A stretch of 64,000 nt of DNA from Dactylosporangium sucinum (GCF_014647515.1 NZ_BMPI01000004.1:103683-167682), one strand, 5' to 3'. Counted from the stretch's first letter, positions 28,049 through 36,973 are shown. Translations and numbers: made by a program. The notes: generated by a model from the letters alone, not told the origin.

Positions 28049-29602
28049 CTACCTGGGAAAAAGCTGACGGCGCACGATCTTGCCGGTGGCGTTGCGGGGA
28101 AGGGCCGGGACGAAGTACACGTCACGCGGGACCGAGAAGCGGGCCAGCCGGTGCCGCACGTACTCGCGCACCGCGTCGGGCTCGACCCACTCGCCCTCGT
28201 GGAGGGCGATCCACGCGGCGAGCCGCTGGCCGAACTCGTCGTCCGGCACGCCCGCCACCGCGACCTCGCGGACCTGCGGCAGCTCGGCGATCACGTCCTC
28301 GACGGCCGCCGGATACACGTTCTCGCCGCCCGAGATGACCATGTCGTCCTCGCGGCCGTCGACGAACAGCAGCCCGTCCTCCGACAGGTGCCCCAGGTCG
28401 CCGGTCGCCAGCAGGTCGCCGTGCCGCTCGCGGCCGGTCCCGTTGGTGTACCCCTCGAACAGCATGTCGTTGCCCACGAAGATCCGCCCGACCACGCCGG
28501 TCGGCAGCGGACGCCCGGCCTCGTCGAGGATCGCCACGCTGGTGCCCTGCGGCGGACGACCGGCCGTGCCCGGCGCCGAGAGCAGCTCGGCGGGGGTGGC
28601 GATCGACGCCCACGACGCTTCCGTCGTGCCGTAGAGGTTGTACAGCACCTCGCCGTACATCCGCATGAATCGCGTGGCGAGCGGCCCCGTCAGCGCCGAG
28701 CCGGACGTCGCCACGACCTTCAGCGTGGGGATCGCCCCCGGGCCCTCCAGCAGCCGCTGCAGCATCACCGGTACCGCGAACAACGACGTGCACCGGTTCG
28801 CCCGCATGGACTCCACAGTGGATGCCGGGGTGAACCGCCGGGTGACCACCATCGTCCCGCGCAGCGCCAGGCACAGCTGCAGCGCGGCCAGCCCCCACGT
28901 GTGGAACAGCGGCGCGGCCACGAACATCCGCTCGCCCGCGCTCAGCGGAATGCGCGACACCACCGTGGCGAGCGGGCCCAGTCCCGCCGGGTTCCGGCGT
29001 TTCGCGCCCTTGGGTGCTCCGGTGGTACCGGAGGTGAGCACGACGACCGACCCGGCGTGCTCGGGCGGCTCGATCACCCCCGTCGGGGACCGCTGGATGA
29101 GCGAGTCGACGCGTTCGACGGCCACCCGTGGCAGGTGCGGCGGCATCGCCGCGAGCAGCCCGAGCAGCGCGTCGTCGTGCAGCAGCAGCATCAGGCGCTG
29201 GTCGTGGGCGACCGTCTCCAGCTGCGCGTTGCCCAGCCCGGTGTTGATCAGGACGGCCTGCCCGCCGAGGGCGATCACCGCCATGACGGCCTCGACGAAG
29301 TACGCCGAGTTGTCGCAGAGCAGGCCGACCCGCGTGCCGGGGCCGACGCCGTGCTCCACCCGGAGGGCGTTGGCCAGGCGGCGGACCCGTTCGTCGAGGT
29401 CGCCGTAGGTCACCGCCCGGTGCTCGTCGACGATGGCGACCCGTTGCGGGTCGCGGGCGGCGGCGGACCGCATCTCGCCGAAGAGGCCGAACCCCCACCT
29501 GCGCAGCGCGTTGAGCTGTCGCACGACGCGGGCGGGGCTGCCCGGCGCCAGCACCTTGCGGCGGGCCAGAGTTCTCAGCACAAACGCCTTATTCGCGGAC
29601 AT
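28049..29602 (-). CDS. acyl-CoA synthetase / AMP-dependent ligase
   Basis: ANL-superfamily enzyme activating a carboxylic acid via acyl-AMP to acyl-CoA. 517 residues: AMP-binding motif LTSGTTGAPKGAKR, NLYGTTEASW, TGDLGHLSEDGLLF, hinge DGREDDMVISGGENVYP and the C-terminal ATGKIVRR with the catalytic lysine. The N-terminal extension (MSANKAFVLRTLARRK...) is like FadD12/FadD2-type long-chain acyl-CoA ligases. The ATG at 29602 follows the stop of the acyl-CoA dehydrogenase by 5 bases, so they are one operon. Substrate unknown, probably a fatty acid. Confidence 0.94.
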   Translation of the reverse strand: MSANKAFVLRTLARRKVLAPGSPARVVRQLNALRRWGFGLFGEMRSAAARDPQRVAIVDEHRAVTYGDLDERVRRLANALRVEHGVGPGTRVGLLCDNSAYFVEAVMAVIALGGQAVLINTGLGNAQLETVAHDQRLMLLLHDDALLGLLAAMPPHLPRVAVERVDSLIQRSPTGVIEPPEHAGSVVVLTSGTTGAPKGAKRRNPAGLGPLATVVSRIPLSAGERMFVAAPLFHTWGLAALQLCLALRGTMVVTRRFTPASTVESMRANRCTSLFAVPVMLQRLLEGPGAIPTLKVVATSGSALTGPLATRFMRMYGEVLYNLYGTTEASWASIATPAELLSAPGTAGRPPQGTSVAILDEAGRPLPTGVVGRIFVGNDMLFEGYTNGTGRERHGDLLATGDLGHLSEDGLLFVDGREDDMVISGGENVYPAAVEDVIAELPQVREVAVAGVPDDEFGQRLAAWIALHEGEWVEPDAVREYVRHRLARFSVPRDVYFVPALPRNATGKIVRRQLFPR

Positions 29603-29607
29603 AATGC

Positions 29608-30822
29608 CTACCGAATATAGACGCCTGAGATTGCCCTGGCCACTACCAGCCGCTGGATCTCGCTGGTGCCCTCGAAGATCGTGTAGATCTTGGCGTCGCG
29701 GTACCAGCGCTCGACCGGGTGCTCGCGGACGAATCCGGCGCCGCCGAGGATCTGCACGGCCTTCTCGGTGACCGCAACCGCGACCTCGCCGGCCTTGAGC
29801 TTGCTCATGGAGCCCTCGCCGGCCTCGAACGGGCGGTTGTTGCGGCCCATCCAGGCGGCCCGCCAGACGAGCAGGCGAGCGGCGTCGATCTCCATCTTCA
29901 TGTCGGCGAGCGCGAAGGCGATCGACTGGTTCTCGATGATCGGCCGGCCGAACTGCACGCGGCCCTTCGCGTACTCCAGCGCGTACTCGTACGCGGCCCG
30001 CGCCACGCCCAGCGCCTGCGCGCCGACCGCCGGCCTGGACAGCTCGAACGTGCGCATCGCCGCCTGACCCTGCGCCTTGCGGCCCTCGCGGGCCCGGGCG
30101 AGCCGCGCGTCGAGCGCCTCCTTGCCGCCGAGTAGGCAGCGGCCGGGCACCCGGACCTCGTCCAGGAAGACGTCGGCGGTGTGCGAGGCCCGCAGGCCGA
30201 GCTTCTTGAGCTTCTTGGAGCCGTTCAGCCCCGGGGTGCCGGGCGGCACGACGAACGCGGCCTGCCCGCGCGATCCCAGCTCCGGCTCGACGCTCGCCGT
30301 GACGACGTGGACCTCGGCGATGCCGCCGTTGGTCGCGAACGCCTTCTGGCCGCTGATGACCCACTCGTCGGCGGCCTCGTCGTACCGCGCCCGGGTGCGC
30401 ATCGAGCCGACGTCCGACCCGGCCTCGGGCTCGGTGGTGCAGAACGCGGCGACCTTGGGGTCGCTCGCGTCGCCGAAGCACTGCGGCACCCACTCCAGCA
30501 TCTGGTCGGGCGTGCCCGAGGCGTAGATCGCGGCGACCGCCAGGCTGGTACCGAAGATCGCCATGCCGATCCCGGCGTCGCCCCAGAACAGCTCCTCGTT
30601 GGACAGGCACAGCGACAGCCCGGTCGGGTCGGCCCAGGTGTTGGCCAGGAACTCGAACCCGTACAGGCCGATCTTCGCCGCCTCCTGGATCACCGGCCAG
30701 GGCGTCTCCTCGCGGGCGTCCCACTCGGCGCCGGCCGGCCGCACGACGTCGCGGGCGAACCCGTGCACCCACTCCCGCAGGTCCCGCTGTTCCTCGTTGA
30801 GATCGAGCGAGAACTCCACCAC
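29608..30822 (-). CDS. acyl-CoA dehydrogenase
   Basis: FAD flavoprotein of beta-oxidation, 404 residues. Signatures: [15 protein letters not shown] for FAD/substrate binding, [25 protein letters not shown], and the C-terminal [11 protein letters not shown], where Glu384 is the likely catalytic base. GTG 30822 has GGGAGG upstream; a second in-frame GTG follows at once. First gene of an operon with the AMP ligase, making a small fatty-acid activation and oxidation unit. A long palindrome (30868-30938) lies just upstream. Confidence 0.95.
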   Translation of the reverse strand: MVEFSLDLNEEQRDLREWVHGFARDVVRPAGAEWDAREETPWPVIQEAAKIGLYGFEFLANTWADPTGLSLCLSNEELFWGDAGIGMAIFGTSLAVAAIYASGTPDQMLEWVPQCFGDASDPKVAAFCTTEPEAGSDVGSMRTRARYDEAADEWVISGQKAFATNGGIAEVHVVTASVEPELGSRGQAAFVVPPGTPGLNGSKKLKKLGLRASHTADVFLDEVRVPGRCLLGGKEALDARLARAREGRKAQGQAAMRTFELSRPAVGAQALGVARAAYEYALEYAKGRVQFGRPIIENQSIAFALADMKMEIDAARLLVWRAAWMGRNNRPFEAGEGSMSKLKAGEVAVAVTEKAVQILGGAGFVREHPVERWYRDAKIYTIFEGTSEIQRLVVARAISGVYIR

Positions 30823-30867
30823 CAGCGTTCCTCCCTTCGTCGTCGTGCCCTACTCCCCTTCTTGCGT

Positions 30868-30938
30868 CGATCTTGCAGTTGTGGTTCGGAAATGTCCTGA
30901 CAATTCCGTCCGAAACGGCAACCACAACTGCAAGATCG
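30868..30938. repeat. 71-base palindromic element with perfect 19-base arms
   Basis: Left arm CGATCTTGCAGTTGTGGTT (30868-30886), right arm its exact complement (30920-30938). The centre also pairs imperfectly (GGAA...TTCC with GTC/GAC between, and TTCGG/CCGAA). It lies between the SCP2 gene and the acyl-CoA dehydrogenase gene. It may end the SCP2 message, but its size and build resemble a dispersed repeat. Confidence 0.75.
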
Positions 30939-30962
30939 GCGCGGAGGGGCGCCGCGGGCGGG

Positions 30963-31418
30963 TCAGGCCTTCGGGATGTCGAAGAGGTTGGCGATGTTGG
31001 CCGCCAGGCCCAGGTCGCCCTTCGCCTTGAGCTTGCCCGTCATGAACATCATCATGGGGTTGCCGGCACCCGAGACGACCTTGAGAAAGTCGACCGGCCC
31101 GACCGTGATCGCGAGCTTCGGGTCCTGGCCGGCGCTCGGCGACAGCGTGCAGGTGCCGTCGGCGATGACCAGCTCGTAGGTGTCCACGCTGCCGTCGGGG
31201 CGTTCGGTGATCGTCCAGTGGATGATCGCGTTCGTCGATCCGGCCCGGTCGGGGCGGAACAGCTCCGGGAAGCGGGAGAAGATCGTGTCGAGGACTTTGC
31301 CGCGCTGGTCGCTCTTCATGATGTCGGCGAGCTGGGAGTCCGGCGAGTTCTTGACGAGCTGCGCGAACTGCTTGGGGTCGACGTTGTTGAAGTCGCCCAG
31401 GGCGTCGAGGTCGGACAT
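30963..31418 (-). CDS. SCP2 sterol-binding domain protein
   Basis: 151-residue soluble protein of the sterol carrier protein-2 fold, which holds lipids or fatty acyl groups in a hydrophobic tunnel. Recognisable: IIHWTITERPDGSVDTYELVIADGTC, then PKLAITVGPVDFLKVVSG and a Met-rich helix GNPMMMFMTGKLKAKGDLGLA typical of the family. ATG 31418 with GGAGGG upstream. It is divergent from the TetR gene and shares a perfect operator, so it is probably the main target of that repressor. Likely role: carrying or buffering acyl substrates for the neighbouring ligase and dehydrogenase. Confidence 0.92.
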   Translation of the reverse strand: MSDLDALGDFNNVDPKQFAQLVKNSPDSQLADIMKSDQRGKVLDTIFSRFPELFRPDRAGSTNAIIHWTITERPDGSVDTYELVIADGTCTLSPSAGQDPKLAITVGPVDFLKVVSGAGNPMMMFMTGKLKAKGDLGLAANIANLFDIPKA

Positions 31419-31443
31419 GCTGTGCCCTCCGTTGGAATTAAGC

Positions 31444-31471
31444 TACTCGTGCGTAACCTTACGCACGAGTA
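31444..31471. promoter_or_regulatory. TetR operator, perfect 13+2+13 inverted repeat
   Basis: TACTCGTGCGTAA, CC, TTACGCACGAGTA. It sits between the divergent SCP2 and TetR genes, 14 bases before the TetR start and 25 before the SCP2 start, touching the -10 elements of both (TAAGGT on the plus strand; TAGCTT on the minus strand). The layout is typical of an autorepressing TetR that also represses its neighbour. Confidence 0.85.
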
Positions 31472-31473
31472 AG

Positions 31474-31479
31474 TAAGGT
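31474..31479 (+). promoter_or_regulatory. -10 box of TetR gene
   Basis: TAAGGT, six bases, ATG 31486; leaderless pattern, directly after the operator, so bound repressor would block polymerase. Confidence 0.5.
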
Positions 31480-31485
31480 GGCAAG

Positions 31486-32100
31486 ATGCTGAAACGGCTC
31501 CCCCGGGTCGTCCGCGAGCAGCAGATGCTCGACGCCGCGGTCAAGGTGTTCGCCGACCGGGGCTTCCACGCGGCGTCGATGGACGAGATCGCGGAGGTCG
31601 CCGGCATCTCGAAGCCGATGGTCTACGCCTACCTGGGCACCAAGGACGAGCTCTTCATCGCCTGCCTCCAGCGGGAGGCGACGCGCCTGTTGGAGACGGT
31701 GGCGGCGGGGGTACTGCCGGCGGCCACCCCCGACGAGCAACTCTGGAACGGCCTGCGCTCGTTCTTCACCTTCGTCGGCGCGCACCGCGACGGCTGGCGC
31801 GTCCTCTACCGCCAGGCCCGCAGCGAGCCCCACTTCGCCGGCGAGCTCGCGGGCATGCGCGCCCGGATCGTCGAGGTGGTCGCCGGCCTGCTGGAGAGCG
31901 CCTGCGCGGCGGCCGCCGTCCCGGCCCGCCCCGGCGACTTCGTGGCGATGGCCTACGCCTACGTGGGCGCGGCGGAATCCCTCGCGGACTGGCTCGCCGA
32001 CCACGAGGAGGAGGACCCGGAGCAGACCGCGACCCGCATGATGAACTTCGTCTGGATCGGCGCCGAGTCCCTCCTGCAGGGCAGGGTCTGGCGCGCCTGA
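31486..32100 (+). CDS. TetR/AcrR-family repressor
   Basis: 204-residue one-component regulator. HTH at about 31-50 (SMDEIAEVAGISKPMVYAYLGTKDELF), followed by an all-alpha ligand domain with FFTFVGAHRDGWRVLYRQARSEP. Ligand probably an acyl-CoA or fatty acid, inferred from the neighbours (SCP2, acyl-CoA dehydrogenase, ligase). Binds the perfect operator at 31444-31471 by inference. Stop of this gene and stop of the convergent rhomboid gene are separated by a single base. Confidence 0.95.
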   Translation: MLKRLPRVVREQQMLDAAVKVFADRGFHAASMDEIAEVAGISKPMVYAYLGTKDELFIACLQREATRLLETVAAGVLPAATPDEQLWNGLRSFFTFVGAHRDGWRVLYRQARSEPHFAGELAGMRARIVEVVAGLLESACAAAAVPARPGDFVAMAYAYVGAAESLADWLADHEEEDPEQTATRMMNFVWIGAESLLQGRVWRA

Positions 32101-32101
32101 G

Positions 32102-33067
32102 CTACTGGACGAAGGGGATGCCGGCCGGCGGCGTCAGGTTGGCCGTGTGCACGGCGAAGAGCACCGCGAGCACCACCAGCACCCCGAGCACGGTGGTCGT
32201 CTGGATCAGCGCGCGCCGCCGCTGTGGCGCGTAGGCCAGCCCGGCCGCGATGAGCGCGCCGGTGACCATGCCGCCGAGGTGCCCGGCGATCGAGATGCCC
32301 GGCACGCTGAACGTGATCACGAGGTTGAGGATCAGAATCGGCACGATGCCGGCCACGCTGCGGCGCATGCGGCGCAGCACGACGATGAGCGCGGCGAAGA
32401 GGCCGAAGATCGCGCCGGAGGCGCCCGCCGTCTGGGTTGTCGGCGCCGCGAAGAGGTAGACGCCGATGCTGCCGCCGAGGCCCGACACGAGGTACAGCGC
32501 GAAGAACCGCGCCCGGCCGAGCATCGCCTCAAGCGGGCGGCCCAGGACCCACAGCGCCCACATGTTCATCGCCAGGTGCAGCAGACCGTAGTGCAGGAAC
32601 ATCGACGTGAAGATCCGGTAGTACTCACCGTCGTGCATGCCGCCGGGCAGCAGGACCCTCGTTCCCTCCAGCGGCCCGTCGGTGTAGGTGCCGAGCGGGT
32701 AGGTGACCAGCGCGCCCCATTCGTGCAGCGGCGTCGAGCCACCCAGCAGACCGCCCAGGCCGCCGCCGGCGATGGCGTTGGACTTGCCGGAGCTGATGAA
32801 CGCGGCGACGAAGACGAGCACGTTGAGCACGATCAGCGCGATGGTGACCGTGCCCTGGGCGCCGGACTGGCCGCCGCCGAACGTGGTCCGGACGGGTCGC
32901 TGCGTCCGCGCACCCTGGCGGACGCACTCCGGGCACTGGAAGCCGACCGATGCCTCGTTCATGCAGTCCGGGCAGATCGGCCGGTCACAGCGGGTGCACC
33001 GGACATACGTCTCGCGGTTGGGGTGCCGGTAGCAGACGGGGACCACGTTCGCCGGCGGCTGAGTCAT
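32102..33067 (-). CDS. rhomboid-family intramembrane serine protease with N-terminal zinc finger
   Basis: 321 residues. Residues 12-48 form a B-box-like zinc-binding segment (Cys12, His15, Cys24, Cys27, Cys32, Cys35, Cys45, Cys48). Six or so membrane helices follow. The catalytic dyad is Ser217 in GASGAIFG and His263 in GHLGG; the oxyanion residues HLAMNMW (Asn168) are present. Such proteases cut substrates within the membrane. A -10 box TAACCT 6 bases before ATG 33067 suggests a leaderless message. Substrates unknown. Confidence 0.94.
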   Translation of the reverse strand: MTQPPANVVPVCYRHPNRETYVRCTRCDRPICPDCMNEASVGFQCPECVRQGARTQRPVRTTFGGGQSGAQGTVTIALIVLNVLVFVAAFISSGKSNAIAGGGLGGLLGGSTPLHEWGALVTYPLGTYTDGPLEGTRVLLPGGMHDGEYYRIFTSMFLHYGLLHLAMNMWALWVLGRPLEAMLGRARFFALYLVSGLGGSIGVYLFAAPTTQTAGASGAIFGLFAALIVVLRRMRRSVAGIVPILILNLVITFSVPGISIAGHLGGMVTGALIAAGLAYAPQRRRALIQTTTVLGVLVVLAVLFAVHTANLTPPAGIPFVQ

Positions 33068-33073
33068 GCACCA

Positions 33074-33079
33074 AGGTTA
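33074..33079 (-). promoter_or_regulatory. -10 box of rhomboid gene
   Basis: Read on the minus strand: TAACCT, six bases, then ATG at 33067. Confidence 0.4.
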
Positions 33080-33099
33080 GCTAGCCCTTCCGGGCTAGC
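33080..33099 (-). terminator. hairpin after cyclophilin gene
   Basis: GCTAGCCC / GGGCTAGC, 8 perfect pairs with a 4-base loop, 7 bases after the cyclophilin stop (minus strand). Confidence 0.6.
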
Positions 33100-33105
33100 C
33101 CGCCA

Positions 33106-33648
33106 CTAGAGTCGCTCGATCTCGACGCGCTCGATCACGATGTCCTGGATCGGCCGGTCGCCCGAGGCGGTCCGGGTGCCGCCGATCTGCTCGACGACCT
33201 TGCGGGAGTCGTCGTCGGCGACCTCGCCGAAGATCGTGTGCTTGCCGTTGAGGTGCGGCGTCGGGCCCAAGGTGATGAAGAACTGCGAGCCGTTGGTGCC
33301 GCCGCCGGTGAAGCGGTCGATGCCGGCGTTGGCCATGGCCAGCAGGTAGGCCCGGTTGAAGTGGAGCTCCGGGTGGATCTCGTCGTTGAACGTGTAGCCC
33401 GGGCCGCCCCGGCCGGTGCCGGTCGGGTCGCCGCCCTGGATCATGAAGCCGTCGATCACGCGGTGGAAGATGACGCCGTCGTAGTACGGCCCCTGGCCCG
33501 GCTGGCCGGTGCGCGGGTCGGTGTATTCCCGGCTGCCCTCGGCGAGCTCGACGAAGTTGCGCACGGTCTTCGGGGCGTGGTTGGGGAACAGCTCAAGCCG
33601 GATGGAGCCGACGTTGGTGTGCAGCGTCGCGAACAGTTGCTCGGCCAC
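33106..33648 (-). CDS. cyclophilin-type peptidyl-prolyl cis-trans isomerase
   Basis: Cytoplasmic PPIase, 180 residues, no signal peptide. Active-site [15 protein letters not shown] contains Arg63, Phe68 and Gln71; TNGSQFFI and HTIFGEV follow. Close in length and sequence style to PpiA of mycobacteria and streptomycetes. GTG 33648 with AAGGGAGAAC upstream. Divergent from a membrane protein gene with 183 bases between. Confidence 0.96.
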   Translation of the reverse strand: MAEQLFATLHTNVGSIRLELFPNHAPKTVRNFVELAEGSREYTDPRTGQPGQGPYYDGVIFHRVIDGFMIQGGDPTGTGRGGPGYTFNDEIHPELHFNRAYLLAMANAGIDRFTGGGTNGSQFFITLGPTPHLNGKHTIFGEVADDDSRKVVEQIGGTRTASGDRPIQDIVIERVEIERL

Positions 33649-33831
33649 CAGTTCTCCCTTTCATTGGTGACATTCCGTCATCACGGTATCCGACGGGGAT
33701 TCTGCCGGATCCGGGTGTGCGGGCCGCCCGTTCGGTGCACGATGACCAGCAGTGGCCGAGTCCACGAGGTTCTCCCTGGTCCGAATGGGGTAACCGGAGA
33801 TGGACAGGCATCGCCACGGGAGGTGGAGCAA

Positions 33832-34464
33832 GTGTTTCGACGTCGTCAGGTGAGAACGCACAGCCGGCTCATGCGGGACGAGCTCGGGGAAAGCTTCGAC
33901 CACCTGCGGATGGCCGCGGCGCACGCCGCCGATGGCGCTTCCGGCGCCTTGGCGCCACGCGTCGACGCCGCCCGCAAGGCGGTCAGGCCCGGCGTGCGCA
34001 AGGCCCGGGACGCGGCGATGGGCGGTATGGACACGGTTCTCGTCATTGCCCGTGACCGCTCGCGCGAGGCCGGGAAGAAGGCCGGGAAGATGGGACGCAA
34101 GGGGAAGGCTCGGATGATGGGGAACGAGGGCCGGTCGAGCCGGTGGCCGATGGCGATCGGCGGGATCCTGGTCGCGGGCGCGGCTGTCGGTGCCGCGTCG
34201 GCGATGCTCCGTCGCCGGCGCAACCAGCAGAGTTGGGACGAGTACGGCTCGACCCGCACCACGAGCGACACCGGCTCGATGCTCGACTCCGCGAAGTCGA
34301 GCATGGACGCGGGGATCGAGAAGGCCAAGACCATGGGTGAGGCGGCGAAGGACCGCGCCTCCGACCTGATCGGTAGCAAGAGCACCAACACCGGCCCGGC
34401 CGGCAGCGGTGAGTACGACAAGCCGTCGATGCCGCAGTCGGCGTCGAAGAACAGTCGTCCTTAG
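33832..34464 (+). CDS. single-pass membrane protein, actinobacterial, unknown role
   Basis: 210 residues: basic N-terminal region (FRRRQVRTHSRLMRDELGESFDHLRMAAAHAA), one transmembrane helix at about 105-123 (WPMAIGGILVAGAAVGAASAM) followed by RRRRNQQSWDEYG, then a Ser/Thr/Lys-rich tail with LEA/YtxH-like spacing (SMDAGIEKAKTMGEAAKDRASD). Genes of this style often sit beside the cyclophilin gene in actinomycetes. GTG 33832 has GGGAGGTGGA just upstream. Confidence 0.85.
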   Translation: MFRRRQVRTHSRLMRDELGESFDHLRMAAAHAADGASGALAPRVDAARKAVRPGVRKARDAAMGGMDTVLVIARDRSREAGKKAGKMGRKGKARMMGNEGRSSRWPMAIGGILVAGAAVGAASAMLRRRRNQQSWDEYGSTRTTSDTGSMLDSAKSSMDAGIEKAKTMGEAAKDRASDLIGSKSTNTGPAGSGEYDKPSMPQSASKNSRP

Positions 34465-34483
34465 CCCGATCGATCGTGTAGGC

Positions 34484-34512
34484 GGGCCGTCCCCGGCCAC
34501 GGGGGACGGCCC
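34484..34512. terminator. bidirectional terminator
   Basis: GGGCCGTCCCC (34484-34494) / GGGGACGGCCC (34502-34512), 11 perfect pairs, 7-base loop, between convergent genes. Confidence 0.85.
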
Positions 34513-34521
34513 ACCTATGCG

Positions 34522-35652
34522 TCAGAGCCAGCCGGCGCGGCGGAACATGCGGTACAGCCCGGCGCAGCCCAGGAAGATCAGCGCCATCAGTACCGGATAT
34601 CCGAAGACCCACTTCGTCTCGGGCATGAAGTCGAAGTTCATCCCGTAGATGCCGGCGACGGCGGTGGGCAGGGCGGCGATACCGGCCCACGCGGCGATCT
34701 TGCGCATGTCGTTGTTCTGGTCGACGCTCACCTGGGCCAGCCGCGCCTGCAGCACCGAGTTGATCACGTCGTCGAGGTACAGGACCTGCTCGACGGCGCT
34801 CGCGAGGTGGTCGTTGACGTCCCGGAAGTACCGCCGGATCTCATCCGGCACGTCGGCCAGCTGCCCGTTGGCCAGCCCCGCGAGCGGCCGCTGCAGCGGG
34901 AGCACCGCCCGCTTGAACTCCATCAGCTCGCGCTTGAGCTGGTACACGCGCTGGATCCGGTTCGTGCCCCGCGAGCGGTCCGGGCTGAACACCTGGTCCT
35001 CGACCGCGGCCACGTCCTCCTCGATGCCGGTCGCCACCTCGACCAGCGTGTCCACCACGCTGTCGGCGACGGCGTAGGCGACCGCCCACGGGCCCCGCTC
35101 CAGCACCTCCCGGCGCTGCTCCAGCCCGGAGCGCACCGGCGCCAGCCGGCTCGCGTCGCCGTGCCGCACGGTGATGATGAAGTGTTCGCCGATGAACATC
35201 AGGACGTCGCCCGTCTCGACGACCTCGCTGGTGTCGGTGAGCTGGTCGTGCTCCACGTAGCGAGCGGTCCGCATCGTTACGAAGATCATCTCTCCGTAGC
35301 GCTCGACCTTGGGCCGCTGCTTGGAGGTCACCGCGTCCTCGACCGCCAGTTCGTGCAGCTGGAACGTCTCGGCGATGTGCGCCATCTCCTCGGCGCGCGG
35401 CTCCTTGAGCCCGATCCACACGAACCCGTTGCGGTGCCGGCGCGCGGTGCGCAGTGCCTCCGCGTAGTGGAACTCGCCGGGCTGGCGCACGCCGTCGACG
35501 TAGACGGCGCAGTCGACGATGGCGCTGGCCATGGGCTTGGCGACGGGGGCGGCCGGGGCCGCCGTGGTACTCAGCATCCGGGACCACGCCCGCACCGGTC
35601 GGGACAGTGCACGCGAGAGAGGGCTGGTGTTCTGCTGCTGGTCGTCGGCCAT
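34522..35652 (-). CDS. corA: CorA-family magnesium/cobalt channel
   Basis: Pentameric divalent cation channel, 376 residues. Long cytoplasmic N-terminal domain (FVWIGLKEPRAEEM, HELAVEDAV) and two C-terminal transmembrane helices; the signature YGMNFDFMPE lies between them as the selectivity loop, and the tail MFRRAGWL is basic. ATG 35652 has GGGAGGTCGAG upstream. The message may begin far upstream, beyond the long hairpin at 35708-35766. Confidence 0.94.
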   Translation of the reverse strand: MADDQQQNTSPLSRALSRPVRAWSRMLSTTAAPAAPVAKPMASAIVDCAVYVDGVRQPGEFHYAEALRTARRHRNGFVWIGLKEPRAEEMAHIAETFQLHELAVEDAVTSKQRPKVERYGEMIFVTMRTARYVEHDQLTDTSEVVETGDVLMFIGEHFIITVRHGDASRLAPVRSGLEQRREVLERGPWAVAYAVADSVVDTLVEVATGIEEDVAAVEDQVFSPDRSRGTNRIQRVYQLKRELMEFKRAVLPLQRPLAGLANGQLADVPDEIRRYFRDVNDHLASAVEQVLYLDDVINSVLQARLAQVSVDQNNDMRKIAAWAGIAALPTAVAGIYGMNFDFMPETKWVFGYPVLMALIFLGCAGLYRMFRRAGWL

Positions 35653-35707
35653 CTCGACCTCCCGGAGTCTTCGCACATGGGAAGGCCGGCCCGCCCGGAA
35701 AGAAGTT

Positions 35708-35766
35708 GGCACCGGGTGGACCGACCGCAGGTGGGGGGTGGGGGCGCGGTCGGCCCACCCGGTGCC
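35708..35766. terminator. 20-bp hairpin between aminotransferase and corA
   Basis: Arms 35708-35728 and 35746-35766 pair over 20 positions with a single A-C mismatch; 17-base G-rich loop. About 110 bases after the aminotransferase stop and 56 before the corA start, both on the minus strand. Best read as a terminator; as it lies in the likely corA leader, attenuation is possible. Confidence 0.6.
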
Positions 35767-35875
35767 GTTGGGGGGCGGGGGGTGATGCCTGCAGCGCGAT
35801 TCGCAAAGCGCGCCGGGCTGGATTTTGATCCATCCGGTACCGGCTGGGGAACCACCCCACCATCACGTTTTGGTG

Positions 35876-36967
35876 TCAGCTTTTGCGAACGGCCTCGATC
35901 GCCGCCGCCAGGCGCTGCACACCCTCGTCGACCTGGTCCGTCAGCACCGCCGAGTAGGCCAGACGCACCGAGTGCCGACCGCCGTCGAGCAGGAAGTCGC
36001 TGCCCTTGACCACGGCCACGCCGAAGTCGCGGGCCGCCACCGTCTCCAGCTCGGTCGTGTCCACGTCCTCGGGCAGCTCGACCCACAGGAAGTAGCCGCC
36101 GTCGGGCTCCACGAACGTGGCGTCGGGAATGTGCTTGCGCAGGCCCTCGGCCAGCAGGCGGGCCCGCTCGCCGAGCGTCGCCGACACCTTCGCGATCGAG
36201 CGGTCGATGTCGCCGGTCACGCAGAACTGGTGGGTGATGGCCTCGGCGACCATGCTCGGCGAGATGTACAGGTTGGTGGCCCGCTTGGCGATCGAGGAGA
36301 TCGTCGCCTGCGGCCCGACCAGGTAGCCGACCCGCAGCCCGGGTGCGATCGTCTTGGTGAAGGAGCTGGCGTGCACCACGACGCCGGCGGTGTCCTGGGA
36401 CAGCATCGTCGGCAGCTTCTCGCCCCGGAAGCGGATGTCCGCATACGGGTCGTCCTCGAAGATCGTGAACCCGTACTGCGTGGCCAGCGCGAGCAGCGCC
36501 CGCCGCTTGTCAGCCGACAGGGTGACGCCGGCCGGGTTCTGGAAGTTCGGGATCACGTGGGCGAGCGTGGGCCGCAGGCCGCCCTCCAGGAGCTGCTTGA
36601 GCTCCTCGACGTCGAGCCCATCCTCCTGGACGGTCACCTGGTGGACCTCGGCGCCGAGGTTGCGCAGGTTGAGCAGCGTGCGGTCGTAGGTCGGCTTCTC
36701 CACCACGACGACGTCACCCGGCTTGACCAGCTGCGCGAACAGCAGCGCGTCGGCCTGCATCGAGCCGTTGGTGACGATGACCTGCTCGGCCTCGACGCCG
36801 TGCTTGGCGGCGATCCACGAGCGCAGGGGGAGGTAGCCGACGGACGTGCCGTAGGCGGTGATGCCAGCCGGGTCGGCCTCGAAGGCGCGGGCCGAGGCGG
36901 CCTTGAGCCCTTCGACGTCGATGATGTCGAGACTGGGCGCGCCACGGGCAAAGGAGATGAGCTGCAT
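35876..36967 (-). CDS. PLP-dependent class I/II aminotransferase
   Basis: Fold-type I aminotransferase of 363 residues, similar to LysN/2-aminoadipate or aromatic aminotransferases (MocR-like catalytic part without HTH). PLP-lysine is Lys205 in SSFTKTIAPGLRVGY; Asn144 in NFQNPAG and Asp173 in EDDPYAD contact PLP; GSMQADALLF binds the phosphate. Amino donor and acceptor cannot be told. ATG 36967 with -10 box TAGGCT 6 bases before. Single gene. Confidence 0.94.
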   Translation of the reverse strand: MQLISFARGAPSLDIIDVEGLKAASARAFEADPAGITAYGTSVGYLPLRSWIAAKHGVEAEQVIVTNGSMQADALLFAQLVKPGDVVVVEKPTYDRTLLNLRNLGAEVHQVTVQEDGLDVEELKQLLEGGLRPTLAHVIPNFQNPAGVTLSADKRRALLALATQYGFTIFEDDPYADIRFRGEKLPTMLSQDTAGVVVHASSFTKTIAPGLRVGYLVGPQATISSIAKRATNLYISPSMVAEAITHQFCVTGDIDRSIAKVSATLGERARLLAEGLRKHIPDATFVEPDGGYFLWVELPEDVDTTELETVAARDFGVAVVKGSDFLLDGGRHSVRLAYSAVLTDQVDEGVQRLAAAIEAVRKS

Positions 36968-36973
36968 GGTGGC

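Noticed and set aside
28049..30925. Single 958-residue minus-strand frame spanning dehydrogenase and ligase region
   Set aside because: Only its last 517 codons carry ligase motifs; the front part is a shadow of the acyl-CoA dehydrogenase in another frame. The ligase starts at ATG 29602.
32101..32101. Missing terminator between TetR and rhomboid genes
   Set aside because: Stops are one base apart; termination must occur inside the opposite gene, which is common in compact actinobacterial genomes and not by itself notable.
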